From DAITPV01 sp050692555 (GTDB lineage Bacteria; Actinomycetota; UBA4738; CALAEC01): 64,000 nucleotides of DNA. The position numbers were made by a program, and so were the translations under genes. The stretch lies in contig JBOGVS010000008.1 of assembly GCA_050692555.1 (NCBI GenBank), forward strand, positions 1 to 64,000. The letters are read 5' to 3'. The notes under the pieces are model-generated. The model saw only the letters and a program-made list of their open reading frames with translations. It was not told the DNA's origin and did not search any database. Position 1 is the stretch's first letter. Each line of letters starts with the position of its first letter. Below are positions 57,314-64,000 of the stretch, one piece after another.

Positions 57314-58552
57314 ATGCGCACCGCCGAGAAGATCATCGCCACCGACCTGGTGACCCCGCTGGGGGCCTACCTCCGTCTGCGCGGCCTCGGGTCCTCGTTC
57401 CTGCTGGAGTCCGTGGAGCGGGGGAGGCTGGGCCGGCACAGCTTTGTGGGGTACGGGCGCCGGACCGTTCCGTTCGAGGAAGCCGAGCGGGTGCTGGCGG
57501 ACGGCACGCCGGTGGTCGGCTACCTCGGGTACGACCACGTGAGCCGGCTGGAACCCGTGTCGCTCCCGGAAGCGGGCCCCGGACTTCCCGAGAGCATGTT
57601 CGTCGTGGCCGACGTGCTGATCCGCTTCGATCATGCCGCTGGGGTGGCCGAGGTCCTGGCGGGGGATCCCCACGAGGTGGGCGAGCTCATGGACGCCCCG
57701 GCCCCCAGCTCGGCGGCGCTGAACCGTCCCCCGTCCGGACCCGTCCAGCGGTTCCCTGACGCCGGTCGCTACCGCGAGGCCGTCGTCCGGATCAAGGGAC
57801 ATATCCGGGCGGGGGACGTCTACCAGGCCGTGCTCTCCCAACGCGCCGACCGGCCCACGGGGGCCTCCGCGGTGGAGCTGTACCGGAGCCTCCGCCGCAT
57901 CAACCCCTCCCCGTACCTGTTCCTCCTCGAGCTGGGAGAGCTGTCGCTGATCGGCTCCTCGCCGGAGACGTTGGTGAAGCTGGAGGGCCGGCGAGCCAGC
58001 GTGAACCCCATCGCCGGCACCACGCCCAGAGCTCCCGGGGACGGCGAGCTGTTGCTCCGATCGGAAAAGGATCGCGCGGAGCACGTGATGCTGGTGGACT
58101 TGGGCCGCAACGACCTGTCGCGGGTGTGCACCGCGGGCACGGTCCGGGTCTCGCGGTTCCTCGAGCCGGAGCGATACTCCCACGTCACTCACCTGGTCTC
58201 CGAGGTCGCCGGGGACCTCCCCGATGACGTGGCCCCCTTCGACCTCCTGCGGGCGTGCTTCCCGGCGGGGACCGTCACCGGGGCTCCCAAGGTCCGGGCC
58301 ATGCAGCTCATCTCGGAGATCGAGGGCTACCGGCGCGGTCCGTACGGCGGCGCGGTCGGCTACGCGCTTCCCGGCGGATCGCTGGACACCGCCATCGCCA
58401 TCCGGACGATCGTGCTGGCCGACGGAGTGGCCCGGCTTCAGGCCGGGGCGGGGATCGTGGCCGATTCCGATCCCCAGGCAGAGCACCGGGAGTGCCTGTC
58501 GAAGCTGGCGGCACTCGAGGCCGCCGTGGACGACGCGGAGTCCCGGTCGTGA
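57314..58552 (+). CDS. trpE: Anthranilate synthase component I
   Basis: 412 residues, shorter than the usual 490-520 because the N-terminal lobe is compact. The LLES motif near residue 34 (FLLESVERGRLGRHSFVGYG), tied to tryptophan feedback binding, is kept. The catalytic core has VYQAVLSQRAD, SPYLFLLELGELSLIGSSPETLVK, PIAGTTPRA, EHVMLVDLGRNDL and GTVTGAPKVRAMQLI. It makes anthranilate from chorismate with ammonia from TrpG. ATG 57314 has GAGGAGCTT. Controlled by the attenuator 20 bases upstream. Confidence 0.93.
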   Translation: MRTAEKIIATDLVTPLGAYLRLRGLGSSFLLESVERGRLGRHSFVGYGRRTVPFEEAERVLADGTPVVGYLGYDHVSRLEPVSLPEAGPGLPESMFVVADVLIRFDHAAGVAEVLAGDPHEVGELMDAPAPSSAALNRPPSGPVQRFPDAGRYREAVVRIKGHIRAGDVYQAVLSQRADRPTGASAVELYRSLRRINPSPYLFLLELGELSLIGSSPETLVKLEGRRASVNPIAGTTPRAPGDGELLLRSEKDRAEHVMLVDLGRNDLSRVCTAGTVRVSRFLEPERYSHVTHLVSEVAGDLPDDVAPFDLLRACFPAGTVTGAPKVRAMQLISEIEGYRRGPYGGAVGYALPGGSLDTAIAIRTIVLADGVARLQAGAGIVADSDPQAEHRECLSKLAALEAAVDDAESRS

Positions 58553-59193
58553 TCCTGCTGATCGACAACTACGACTCATTCACCTACAACCTCGCGCACC
58601 TTCTCGCCTCAGAGGGCGCAGAGGTCCGGGTGGTGCGCAACGATCGCATCACCGCGGATGAGGCGGAGCGCCTGGGCCCCTCGCATCTGGTGGTCTCCCC
58701 GGGCCCGGGGCGGCCATCCGACGCCGGAAGCACGCCGGAGATCGTCCGCCGCCTGAGCCCGAGGATCCCCACGCTCGGCGTGTGCCTGGGGCACCAGGCC
58801 ATCGTGGAGGCGTTCGGCGGCCGGGTGGGCCCCGCCAAGCGTCTGGTCCACGGGAAGGCCAGCGCCATCGACCACGACGGGAGGGGACTGTTCCACGGCC
58901 TGCCCCGGCCCTTGGAGGGCGGCCGGTACCACTCGCTGGCCGCGGGCGAAGTCCCCTCCGACCTGGAGGTGTCGGCCAGGAGCGAGGACGGCGAGGTCAT
59001 GGCGGTCCGGCACCGGCGCCTCCCGGTCGACGGCCTGCAGTTCCACCCCGAGTCGGTGCTCACGCCGCTCGGGCCGTCCATCGTCAAGAGGTTTCTCGAC
59101 GGGGGGGCTCGGGGGGGTAGCTCGCCCGGTTCCGTCCCGACTGTGCATCACCCGGCGAGCGGACCCCCCCAAGAGAAAAGGAGGGAGCGATGA
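58549..59193 (+). CDS. trpG: Anthranilate synthase component II (glutamine amidotransferase)
   Basis: 214 residues. Class I amidotransferase: VILLIDNYDSFTYNLAHLL, VVSPGPGRP, nucleophile Cys in LGVCLGHQAIVEAFGG, and catalytic His-Glu in QFHPESVLTP. It supplies ammonia to TrpE. GTG 58549 overlaps the trpE stop. The conserved domain ends at about residue 184 (KRFLDG). The last ~30 residues are encoded by the hairpin repeat (59105-59170) read through in a frame that misses the repeat's TAG, giving an unusual tail rich in Gly, Ser and Pro. Confidence 0.93.
   Translation: MILLIDNYDSFTYNLAHLLASEGAEVRVVRNDRITADEAERLGPSHLVVSPGPGRPSDAGSTPEIVRRLSPRIPTLGVCLGHQAIVEAFGGRVGPAKRLVHGKASAIDHDGRGLFHGLPRPLEGGRYHSLAAGEVPSDLEVSARSEDGEVMAVRHRRLPVDGLQFHPESVLTPLGPSIVKRFLDGGARGGSSPGSVPTVHHPASGPPQEKRRER
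59105..59170 (+). repeat. Structured 41-nt hairpin repeat, copy 2 (inside trpG 3' end)
   Basis: GCTCGCC (59120-59126) and GGCGAGC (59154-59160) flank a 27-nt loop; the outer GGGG/CCCC helix follows with the same TA/GGA mismatch. It shares GGCTCGGGGGGGTAG with copy 3 except one base. It sits at the trpG-trpD junction and is translated as part of TrpG. Confidence 0.75.
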
Positions 59194-60218
59194 TCACCAC
59201 CGCACTGGCACGGCTGCTGGAGGGTCAGGACCTGTCGCGGGCGGAGGCCCGGGAGGTCACGGACCAGATCATGCGAGGGGAAGCCACGCCCGCCCAGATC
59301 GGCGGCTTCCTCATCGCGTTACGGATGAAGGGCGAGACCGCCGACGAGATCGCCGGATGTGCGGAGGGAATGAGAGCGCACGCCCTTTCGGTTCGTCCCC
59401 AGCGCGAGGACGTCATCGACACCGCCGGCACCGGGGGGGACGGCGCGGGGACGATCAACATCTCCACGTCTGCCGCCCTGGTAGCCGCGGCGGCGGGGGC
59501 CGCGGTGGCCAAGCACGGCAACCGGGCGGTCTCCTCGGCCAGCGGCTCGGCCGACGTGCTGGAGGCCTTGGGATTCGACCTCGATCTCGAGCCGGACCGG
59601 ATCGCTCGGTCCATCGACGACCTGGGATTCGGATTCCTGTTCGCCCCGGCCCACCACCCGGCCATGCGACACGCCGGGCCGGTGCGCAAGGAGCTGGCCA
59701 CCAGGACGGTGTTCAACGTCCTGGGCCCGCTGACGAACCCGGCCGGGGCCGGAGCCCAGGTGATCGGGGTGTACGCGCAGTCGCTGGTGCCCACCATCGC
59801 GGAGGTGCTGTCGCGATTGGGCTCCCGGCATGCCCTGGTGTTCCACGGGGCCGGGGGGATCGACGAGCTGTCACCGGCCGGACCGAACCTCGTGTACGAG
59901 GTGATCGGAGACCGGGTGCGCGAGAGCGCGGTGGATCCCGCGGACCTGGGGCTTCCTCGCTGTGACCCCGCCGACCTCTCCGGCGGCACGCCGCACGAGA
60001 ACGCCGCCGACATCCATCGCATCCTGGAGGGCGCACCCGGCCCGAAGCGCGACGCTGTCCTCCTGAATGCCGCCGCGGCGCTCCGGGTCGCGGGGATCGC
60101 GTCGGATCTGGCCGAGGGGCTGGCCGCGGCCGCCGAAGCGGTGGACTCTGGCGCCGCAGCCGACCGTCTGGAGGCCCTGGTGGCGTTCACCTCGGCCGAA
60201 GCTCGGGCCGCGTCGTGA
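59190..60218 (+). CDS. trpD: Anthranilate phosphoribosyltransferase
   Basis: 342 residues. Helical N-domain (LLEGQDLSRAEAREVTDQIM), then the PRPP site DTAGTGGDGAGTINISTSAA, substrate segment KHGNRAVSSASGSADVLEALG, and FLFAPAHHPAMRHAGPVRKEL. It joins anthranilate and PRPP. ATG 59190 overlaps the trpG stop and has AAGGAGGGAGCG, which lies directly after the repeat element. Confidence 0.94.
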   Translation: MITTALARLLEGQDLSRAEAREVTDQIMRGEATPAQIGGFLIALRMKGETADEIAGCAEGMRAHALSVRPQREDVIDTAGTGGDGAGTINISTSAALVAAAAGAAVAKHGNRAVSSASGSADVLEALGFDLDLEPDRIARSIDDLGFGFLFAPAHHPAMRHAGPVRKELATRTVFNVLGPLTNPAGAGAQVIGVYAQSLVPTIAEVLSRLGSRHALVFHGAGGIDELSPAGPNLVYEVIGDRVRESAVDPADLGLPRCDPADLSGGTPHENAADIHRILEGAPGPKRDAVLLNAAAALRVAGIASDLAEGLAAAAEAVDSGAAADRLEALVAFTSAEARAAS

Positions 60219-61381
60219 GCCGGTTCCGGGACGCGCTGGCCGGTGCCGGCCTGGCCGCGATCGCCGAGATCAAGCGGCGGTCGCCGTCGGCCGGCGACCT
60301 CCGGCCCGGTGCGGACGCCGGAGCGCTGGCGGCATCGTTCGAGCGCTCGGGAGCTGCTGCGATCTCGGTCCTGCTGGACGAACGGTTCGGCGGACGGCTG
60401 GAGGACGTTCGCGTCGCCCGGGCGCGGACCTCGGTGCCCCTGCTGGCCAAGGGATTCTTCCGGCGAGAGGCTCGTTTGGACGCCATCCGGGCCGCAGGTG
60501 CCGACGCCGTGCTCCTGATCCTGCGGGACCTCGACGACGACACCCTGGCCCGGCTCCAGGCTCGGGCCAGGGTGCTGGGGATGGACGCGTTGGTCGAGGT
60601 CCACGACCGGGCCGAGCTGGACAGAGCTATCAGATTGGGGGCCGATCCCATCGGCGTCAACGCCAGGGATCTCCACACGTTCCTTGTCGATCGGAGGGTC
60701 CAGCTCGAGCTGGTGGCCGCGGCGCCTAGGGACCGGGTGGTGGTGGCCGAGAGCGGAGTGAGCACCCGGGCGCACGGTGCCGCCGCGGAGCTGGCCGGGG
60801 CCGATGCGGTCCTGGTGGGGACGGTCTTGATGCGGGCGGTGGACCCGGGGGCCGCGCTCCGCGATCTGCTGGCTCGTCCGCTGGTGAAGGTGTGCGGCGT
60901 GACTCGCGAGGAGGACGTCGACGCGGCCCGGGCCGCCGGCGCCGATCTGGTGGGGTTCGTCCTGGCCGACAGTCCCCGCCGGGTCGCCGAGCCACTGCCG
61001 GTGCCGGACGACGTGCTGTCGGTGGCGGTGTTCGTCGGCCAGGCCGGGGAGACCGGGACGGACCTGATCCAGCGGTACGACGGGGTCAACGGCCATCGGT
61101 CGCGTGACGGCGAGCTTCGCCGCGGCGGCGAGCGGGTGGCTGCGGTCGTCGATCTCCCGTGGCTGGGGGAGGACCCCGGACATCTGGACCGCGCTTCTCG
61201 GGTCCCGGGCCGGGTCATGCTGGCCGGTGGCCTTCACTCTGGGAACGTGCGTCGGGCGGTCACGGCGGTTCGCCCGTGGTGCGTGGACGCTGCCCGGGGA
61301 CTGGAGTCCGCTCCCGGGATCAAGGACCACAGTAAGGTGCGGGCCTTCGTCTTGGCGGTCCGGGAACCGGTGAGGCCATGA
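60215..61381 (+). CDS. trpC: Indole-3-glycerol-phosphate synthase fused to a shortened TrpF-like domain
   Basis: 388 residues. The TrpC half (1 to about 220) has AAIAEIKRRSPSAGDLR, LLAKGFFRREARLD, GMDALVEVHDRAELDRA, IGVNARDLHTF and VAESGVSTRAH. From about 222 a TrpF-like domain begins LVKVCGVTREEDVDAARAAGADLVGFV (catalytic Cys present) and ends LAGGLHSGNVRRAVTAVRPW and ESAPGIKDHSKVRAF. It is about 165 residues, short for TrpF; the usual catalytic-Asp/GGTG stretch is not visible. GTG 60215 overlaps the trpD stop. TrpF activity is uncertain. Confidence 0.9.
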   Translation: MSRFRDALAGAGLAAIAEIKRRSPSAGDLRPGADAGALAASFERSGAAAISVLLDERFGGRLEDVRVARARTSVPLLAKGFFRREARLDAIRAAGADAVLLILRDLDDDTLARLQARARVLGMDALVEVHDRAELDRAIRLGADPIGVNARDLHTFLVDRRVQLELVAAAPRDRVVVAESGVSTRAHGAAAELAGADAVLVGTVLMRAVDPGAALRDLLARPLVKVCGVTREEDVDAARAAGADLVGFVLADSPRRVAEPLPVPDDVLSVAVFVGQAGETGTDLIQRYDGVNGHRSRDGELRRGGERVAAVVDLPWLGEDPGHLDRASRVPGRVMLAGGLHSGNVRRAVTAVRPWCVDAARGLESAPGIKDHSKVRAFVLAVREPVRP

Positions 61382-62496
61382 AGACGGCTTCCGATCTGGC
61401 CTACGGCGGGCGATACGTGCCCGAGACCCTGGTGCCGGCGCTCGACGACCTCGATCGGTCGTGGCGGGCCGCCCGGCAGGATCCCGCCTTCCTGGCGGAG
61501 CTGGAGCGGCTGCGGCGGACCTACTCGGGGAGGCCGACGCCGCTGTATCTGGCCGAACGGCTGGCTCCGGGCCGTCGGCTCTACCTCAAGCGGGAGGATC
61601 TGTGCCACACGGGCGCCCACAAGATCAACAACGCCCTGGGGCAAGCCCTGTTGGCGGTGCGCCTAGGCAAGACCCGCGTCGTCGCCGAGACCGGCGCCGG
61701 GCAGCACGGCGTGGCGGTGGCCACCGTGTGCGCCCGGTTCGGACTGACGTGCGTCGTGTACATGGGCTCGGAGGACATCCGCCGTCAGCAGCCCAATGTG
61801 CTCCGGATGGGGATGCTCGGCGCGGAGGTGCGCCCGGTGGAGTTTGGCACGCGGACCCTCAAGGAGGCGGTGTCGGAGGCCATCCGGGACTGGATCTCAA
61901 ACGTGGAGACCACGCACTACCTGATCGGCTCGTGCGTCGGTCCGGCCCCGTACCCGGAGATCGTGGGGGAGTTCCAGGCGGTGATCGGTCGGGAGGCCCG
62001 GGCCCAGGTGCTGGAGGCGGAGGGCCGTCTCCCGGACGCAGCGATTGCCTGCGTGGGCGGGGGATCCAACGCCATCGGGTTGTTCGCCGGCTTCCGCGAC
62101 GACGCCTCGGTCCGACTGATCGGGGTGGAGGCGGCTGGGGCCGCCAGCCTCAACGCGGGGCGGCCGGCGATCCTCCACGGGTCGCGGTCGTTCGCCCTGG
62201 CCGACGACGACGGGCAGATCCTCGATGCCCAATCGATCTCGGCGGGGCTGGACTACCCGGGGGTTGGTCCGGAGCACGCCGCGCTGCGCGACGCCGGTCG
62301 AGCCCAGTACCTGACCGCCACGGACGCAGAGGCCGTGGCTGCGTTCCATCTCCTGGCCCGGCGAGAGGGAATCCTGCCGGCCCTGGAGCCGGCCCACGCC
62401 CTGGCCCGAGCCCTGGACCTCGATGCGGAGGTCGTGGTGGTGGGGCTGTCCGGCCGGGGCGACAAGGACCTGGGAGTGGTGACTGGTGCGCGCTGA
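61378..62496 (+). CDS. trpB: Tryptophan synthase beta chain
   Basis: 372 residues. It starts with YGGRYVPETLVPALDDLDRSW. The PLP Lys is in KREDLCHTGAHKINNALGQALLA, followed by ETGAGQHGVAVATVCA, the phosphate loop CVGGGSNAIGLFAGF and GLSGRGDKDLGVV. It condenses indole with serine. ATG 61378 overlaps the trpC stop. It overlaps trpA by 11 bases. Confidence 0.95.
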   Translation: MKTASDLAYGGRYVPETLVPALDDLDRSWRAARQDPAFLAELERLRRTYSGRPTPLYLAERLAPGRRLYLKREDLCHTGAHKINNALGQALLAVRLGKTRVVAETGAGQHGVAVATVCARFGLTCVVYMGSEDIRRQQPNVLRMGMLGAEVRPVEFGTRTLKEAVSEAIRDWISNVETTHYLIGSCVGPAPYPEIVGEFQAVIGREARAQVLEAEGRLPDAAIACVGGGSNAIGLFAGFRDDASVRLIGVEAAGAASLNAGRPAILHGSRSFALADDDGQILDAQSISAGLDYPGVGPEHAALRDAGRAQYLTATDAEAVAAFHLLARREGILPALEPAHALARALDLDAEVVVVGLSGRGDKDLGVVTGAR

Positions 62497-63220
62497 GGGG
62501 AAGACGCTGGCCGTCTACCTGATGGCCGGCCCGCAAGCTCCCGCGCTGGCCGACGCCGCGGTGGAGGGGGGCGCCGACCTCCTGGAGATCGGGTTCCCCT
62601 TCTCGGATCCCCTGGCCGACGGACCGGTGATCAGACAGGCGGCCGAGCGGGCCTTGGCCGAGGGCATGGGACCGGCCAGATGCCTGGAGTGTCTGGCCGA
62701 GATCCGTTCACGGGTGGAGGTGCCGCTGGTCCCGATGACCTATTCCTCGATCCTGGAGGCGTATGGATGGGACCGGTTCCCCGCCGATACCCGCCGGGCC
62801 GGGGCGACCTCCCTGATCGTGGCCGACCTTCCTTCCGACTCGATGCCCGGGCTCCCACGAGTCCACCTGGTGGCCCCGACGTCCCCCGACGAGAGAATCC
62901 GGATGGCCGCCGAGAGGACCGATGGCTGGCTGTACCTGGTCTCGGTGACCGGGACCACCGGACCTCGTCGCGATCCACCGGCCCGGCTGCCTGTCCTGGC
63001 GCGCCGGGTCCGGGCGGTCACGGATGTGCCCGTGCTCGCGGGGTTCGGCATCGCCACCGCTGAGCACGCCGCCCGCGCTGCCGAGCTGGTGGACGGTGTA
63101 GTGGTCGGCTCCCGGGCCATCGAGGTGGCCACGGAAGAAGGTCCCGCCGGGCTCCGCTCGTTCGTGACCTCCCTCCGGGAGGCCCTCGGAGTCGTCGTGG
63201 TGGGGGGCTCGGGAGGGTAG
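62486..63220 (+). CDS. trpA: Tryptophan synthase alpha chain
   Basis: 244 residues, near the short end for TrpA. The catalytic Glu is in GADLLEIGFPFSDPLADGPVI and the Asp in SDPLADGP. VPMTYSSILEAYGWDRF, LYLVSVTGTTGPR and VLAGFGIATAEHAARAA complete the barrel, although the segment between helices 5 and 6 is compact. It cleaves indole-3-glycerol phosphate to indole. GTG 62486. The last residues VVGGSGG and the TAG stop come from copy 3 of the hairpin repeat. Confidence 0.93.
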   Translation: MRAEGKTLAVYLMAGPQAPALADAAVEGGADLLEIGFPFSDPLADGPVIRQAAERALAEGMGPARCLECLAEIRSRVEVPLVPMTYSSILEAYGWDRFPADTRRAGATSLIVADLPSDSMPGLPRVHLVAPTSPDERIRMAAERTDGWLYLVSVTGTTGPRRDPPARLPVLARRVRAVTDVPVLAGFGIATAEHAARAAELVDGVVVGSRAIEVATEEGPAGLRSFVTSLREALGVVVVGGSGG

Positions 63221-63268
63221 CTCGCCACGAGGCGCTCGGCGATGACATCAACCGGCGAGCGGACCCCC
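63205..63268 (+). repeat. Structured 41-nt hairpin repeat, copy 3 (end of trpA)
   Basis: GCTCGCC (63220-63226) and GGCGAGC (63254-63260) flank a 27-nt loop; outer GGG/CCCCC helix with the same TA/GGA internal loop. Provides the trpA stop codon. It lies just before a TAGACG/TAGTCT promoter-like pair (63271-63299) of the next gene, so it may also end the trp transcript, though no U-run follows. Confidence 0.75.
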
Positions 63269-63306
63269 GATAGACGGGCAACCTACCCGCCGGTAGTCTG
63301 TCGCCC

Positions 63307-63867
63307 ATGCCATTGGTACAGCCGGGCGACGCTGCGCCCGCCTCGGAGGTCCTCGACGTCGAGGGCCGGCCCGTACGCCTGTCCGCGTTCTGGCACGAGC
63401 GACCGGCGGTCCTGGCGTTCCTGCGCCACTTCGGCTGATCGTTCTGCCGTGCATATGTCGCGCAGTTGCGTGACGATCGAGAGCGGTTCGAACAGGCCGG
63501 AGCGAAGGTCGTCTTGATCGGGCTGGGCCGGCCGGACCAAGCCGCGTTCTTCTGTGACCGTGCCGGTGTCCCGTTCGCCTGCATGACCAGCCCGGACCGG
63601 TCGGCTCACCGCGCCTACGGGCTCCGGCGAGGGACCCTGAACCAGGTCACTGGGCCCCGGATGTGGGGGCCGTGGCTTCGGAACCAGCTCTCCGGGCTGC
63701 ACCAGGGTCGGTTCGGGCAGGGCGACGTGGCCCAGCTCTCGGGGACCTTCGTGGTGGACGCCGGAGGTGTGGTCCGGTACGCGTATCGCGCTCAGCGGTC
63801 GAGCGACAATCCGCCGAACCGCGAGGTGCTGGCCGCGGTGGCGCTGGCGGCCACGGAGCGCACGTGA
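63307..63867 (+). CDS. Peroxiredoxin-like probable selenoprotein (in-frame UGA at residue 44)
   Basis: 186 residues if UGA 63436-63438 is read as selenocysteine. Residues 1-43 (PGDAAPASEVLDVEGRPVRL, then VLAFLRHFG) and the sequence after the UGA (SFCRAYVAQLRDDRERFEQAG) join in the same frame into one AhpC/TSA, PRX-like2 type thioredoxin fold. In relatives the motif is RHFGCxFCR, so the UGA replaces the first Cys of the CxxC (U-S-F-C). The C-terminal half is intact (QLSGTFVVDAGGVVRYAYRA, ERT end). A hairpin begins at the UGA. No Sec machinery is in the window. A TAGACG/TAGTCT pair at 63271/63294 suggests a leaderless start at ATG 63307. A Cys-to-stop mutation is the alternative. Confidence 0.75.
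63437..63478 (+). promoter_or_regulatory. Candidate bacterial SECIS hairpin
   Basis: GATCGT (63437-63442), overlapping the UGA, pairs with ACGATC (63473-63478). CTGC (63444-63447) pairs with GCAG (63462-63465) around a 14-nt apical loop. Bacterial SECIS elements lie directly after the UGA within the coding region. The apical loop is closer to the UGA than in many examples, so the fit needs a structure model. Confidence 0.5.
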
Positions 63868-64000
63868 GCGACCGGTGCTTGATCACCTGCGCCGTCTCCG
63901 GCGCCGTGGCCAACAAGCAGCAGTGCCCGGGCATCCCGTACACGCCGGAGGAGTACGCCAAGGAGGTCCGCCGGGCCCGGGACGCCGGGGCCTCGATGGT
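63864..64000 (+). CDS. BKACE-family (3-keto-5-aminohexanoate cleavage-like) protein, partial
   Basis: 45 residues before the window ends. The start SDRCLITCAVSGAVANKQ and YTPEEYAKEVRRARDAGASMV match the N-terminus of the DUF849/BKACE family, whose members condense a beta-keto acid with acetyl-CoA using a bound metal. GTG 63864 overlaps the selenoprotein stop (GTGA). The rest lies outside the window, so activity and substrate cannot be judged. Confidence 0.75.
   Translation, partial: MSDRCLITCAVSGAVANKQQCPGIPYTPEEYAKEVRRARDAGASM

Noticed and set aside
55814..58579. Upstream continuation of the argC frame across lysA and trpE on the minus strand
   Set aside because: It lies antisense to two unmistakable genes, and argC homology begins only at its own start near 55786.
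63439..63867. Separate short gene starting at TTG 63466
   Set aside because: It lacks the thioredoxin-fold start and is exactly in frame with the 5' part; one gene with a recoded UGA explains both pieces better.

Overview
The window is high-GC DNA with short intergenic gaps and many 4-base start/stop overlaps. It looks like one continuous chromosomal piece of a Gram-positive-type actinobacterium (Actinomycetota; I cannot place the class). Pointers are two F420-type luciferase-like oxidoreductases, a BldC-like regulator, a SigR/RsrA pair with a matching promoter, a Tad/Flp pilus locus with no secretin, and many GTG/TTG starts. No rRNA, complete tRNA, insertion sequence or CRISPR array was seen.

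Layout. 1-7.9 kb: small membrane and stress proteins, and a duplicated two-component module in which one response regulator carries a nucleotide cyclase domain. 7.9-16.5 kb: Lon protease, an AlkZ-like glycosylase, a secreted GDPD, Tag, VOC proteins, and a TetR-controlled alpha/beta hydrolase. 16.5-22.7 kb: a Tat-exported PhoX-like phosphatase, an OmpR-type two-component system whose kinase is split by a one-base frameshift, an F420 oxidoreductase and a GT2-like protein. 22.7-30.6 kb: FtsH divergent from sigR-rsrA, a BldC-like regulator, and an acyl-CoA carboxylase/enoyl-CoA hydratase cluster. 31.3-48.4 kb: a long plus-strand run that starts with a putative polymorphic toxin carrying a Flp-pilin-like N-terminus and an AHH nuclease C-terminus, plus its immunity gene. 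It continues through a Tad pilus locus (cpaB, tadZ-tadE fusion, tadE, tadA, tadB, tadC, two-component pair, flp, tadG-VanY fusion) and von Willebrand A proteins. 48.3-55.8 kb: minus-strand argC-J-B-D-R-GH operon with argG and argH fused and no argF. 55.8-63.2 kb: lysA, then a trp operon (trpL leader peptide and attenuator, trpE-G-D-CF-B-A). 63.3-64 kb: a peroxiredoxin-like gene with an in-frame UGA at its active-site cysteine position (probable selenoprotein) and the start of a BKACE gene.

Most notable: the pilin-toxin chimera beside a Tad pilus locus with a near-identical pilin segment; the probable selenoprotein with a hairpin at the UGA; three copies of a structured 41-nt hairpin placed after or inside gene ends; a trp attenuator; an N18-spaced SigR-type promoter in front of ftsH; and several gene fusions (TadZ-TadE, TadG-VanY, ArgG-ArgH, receiver-cyclase, TrpC with a shortened TrpF).
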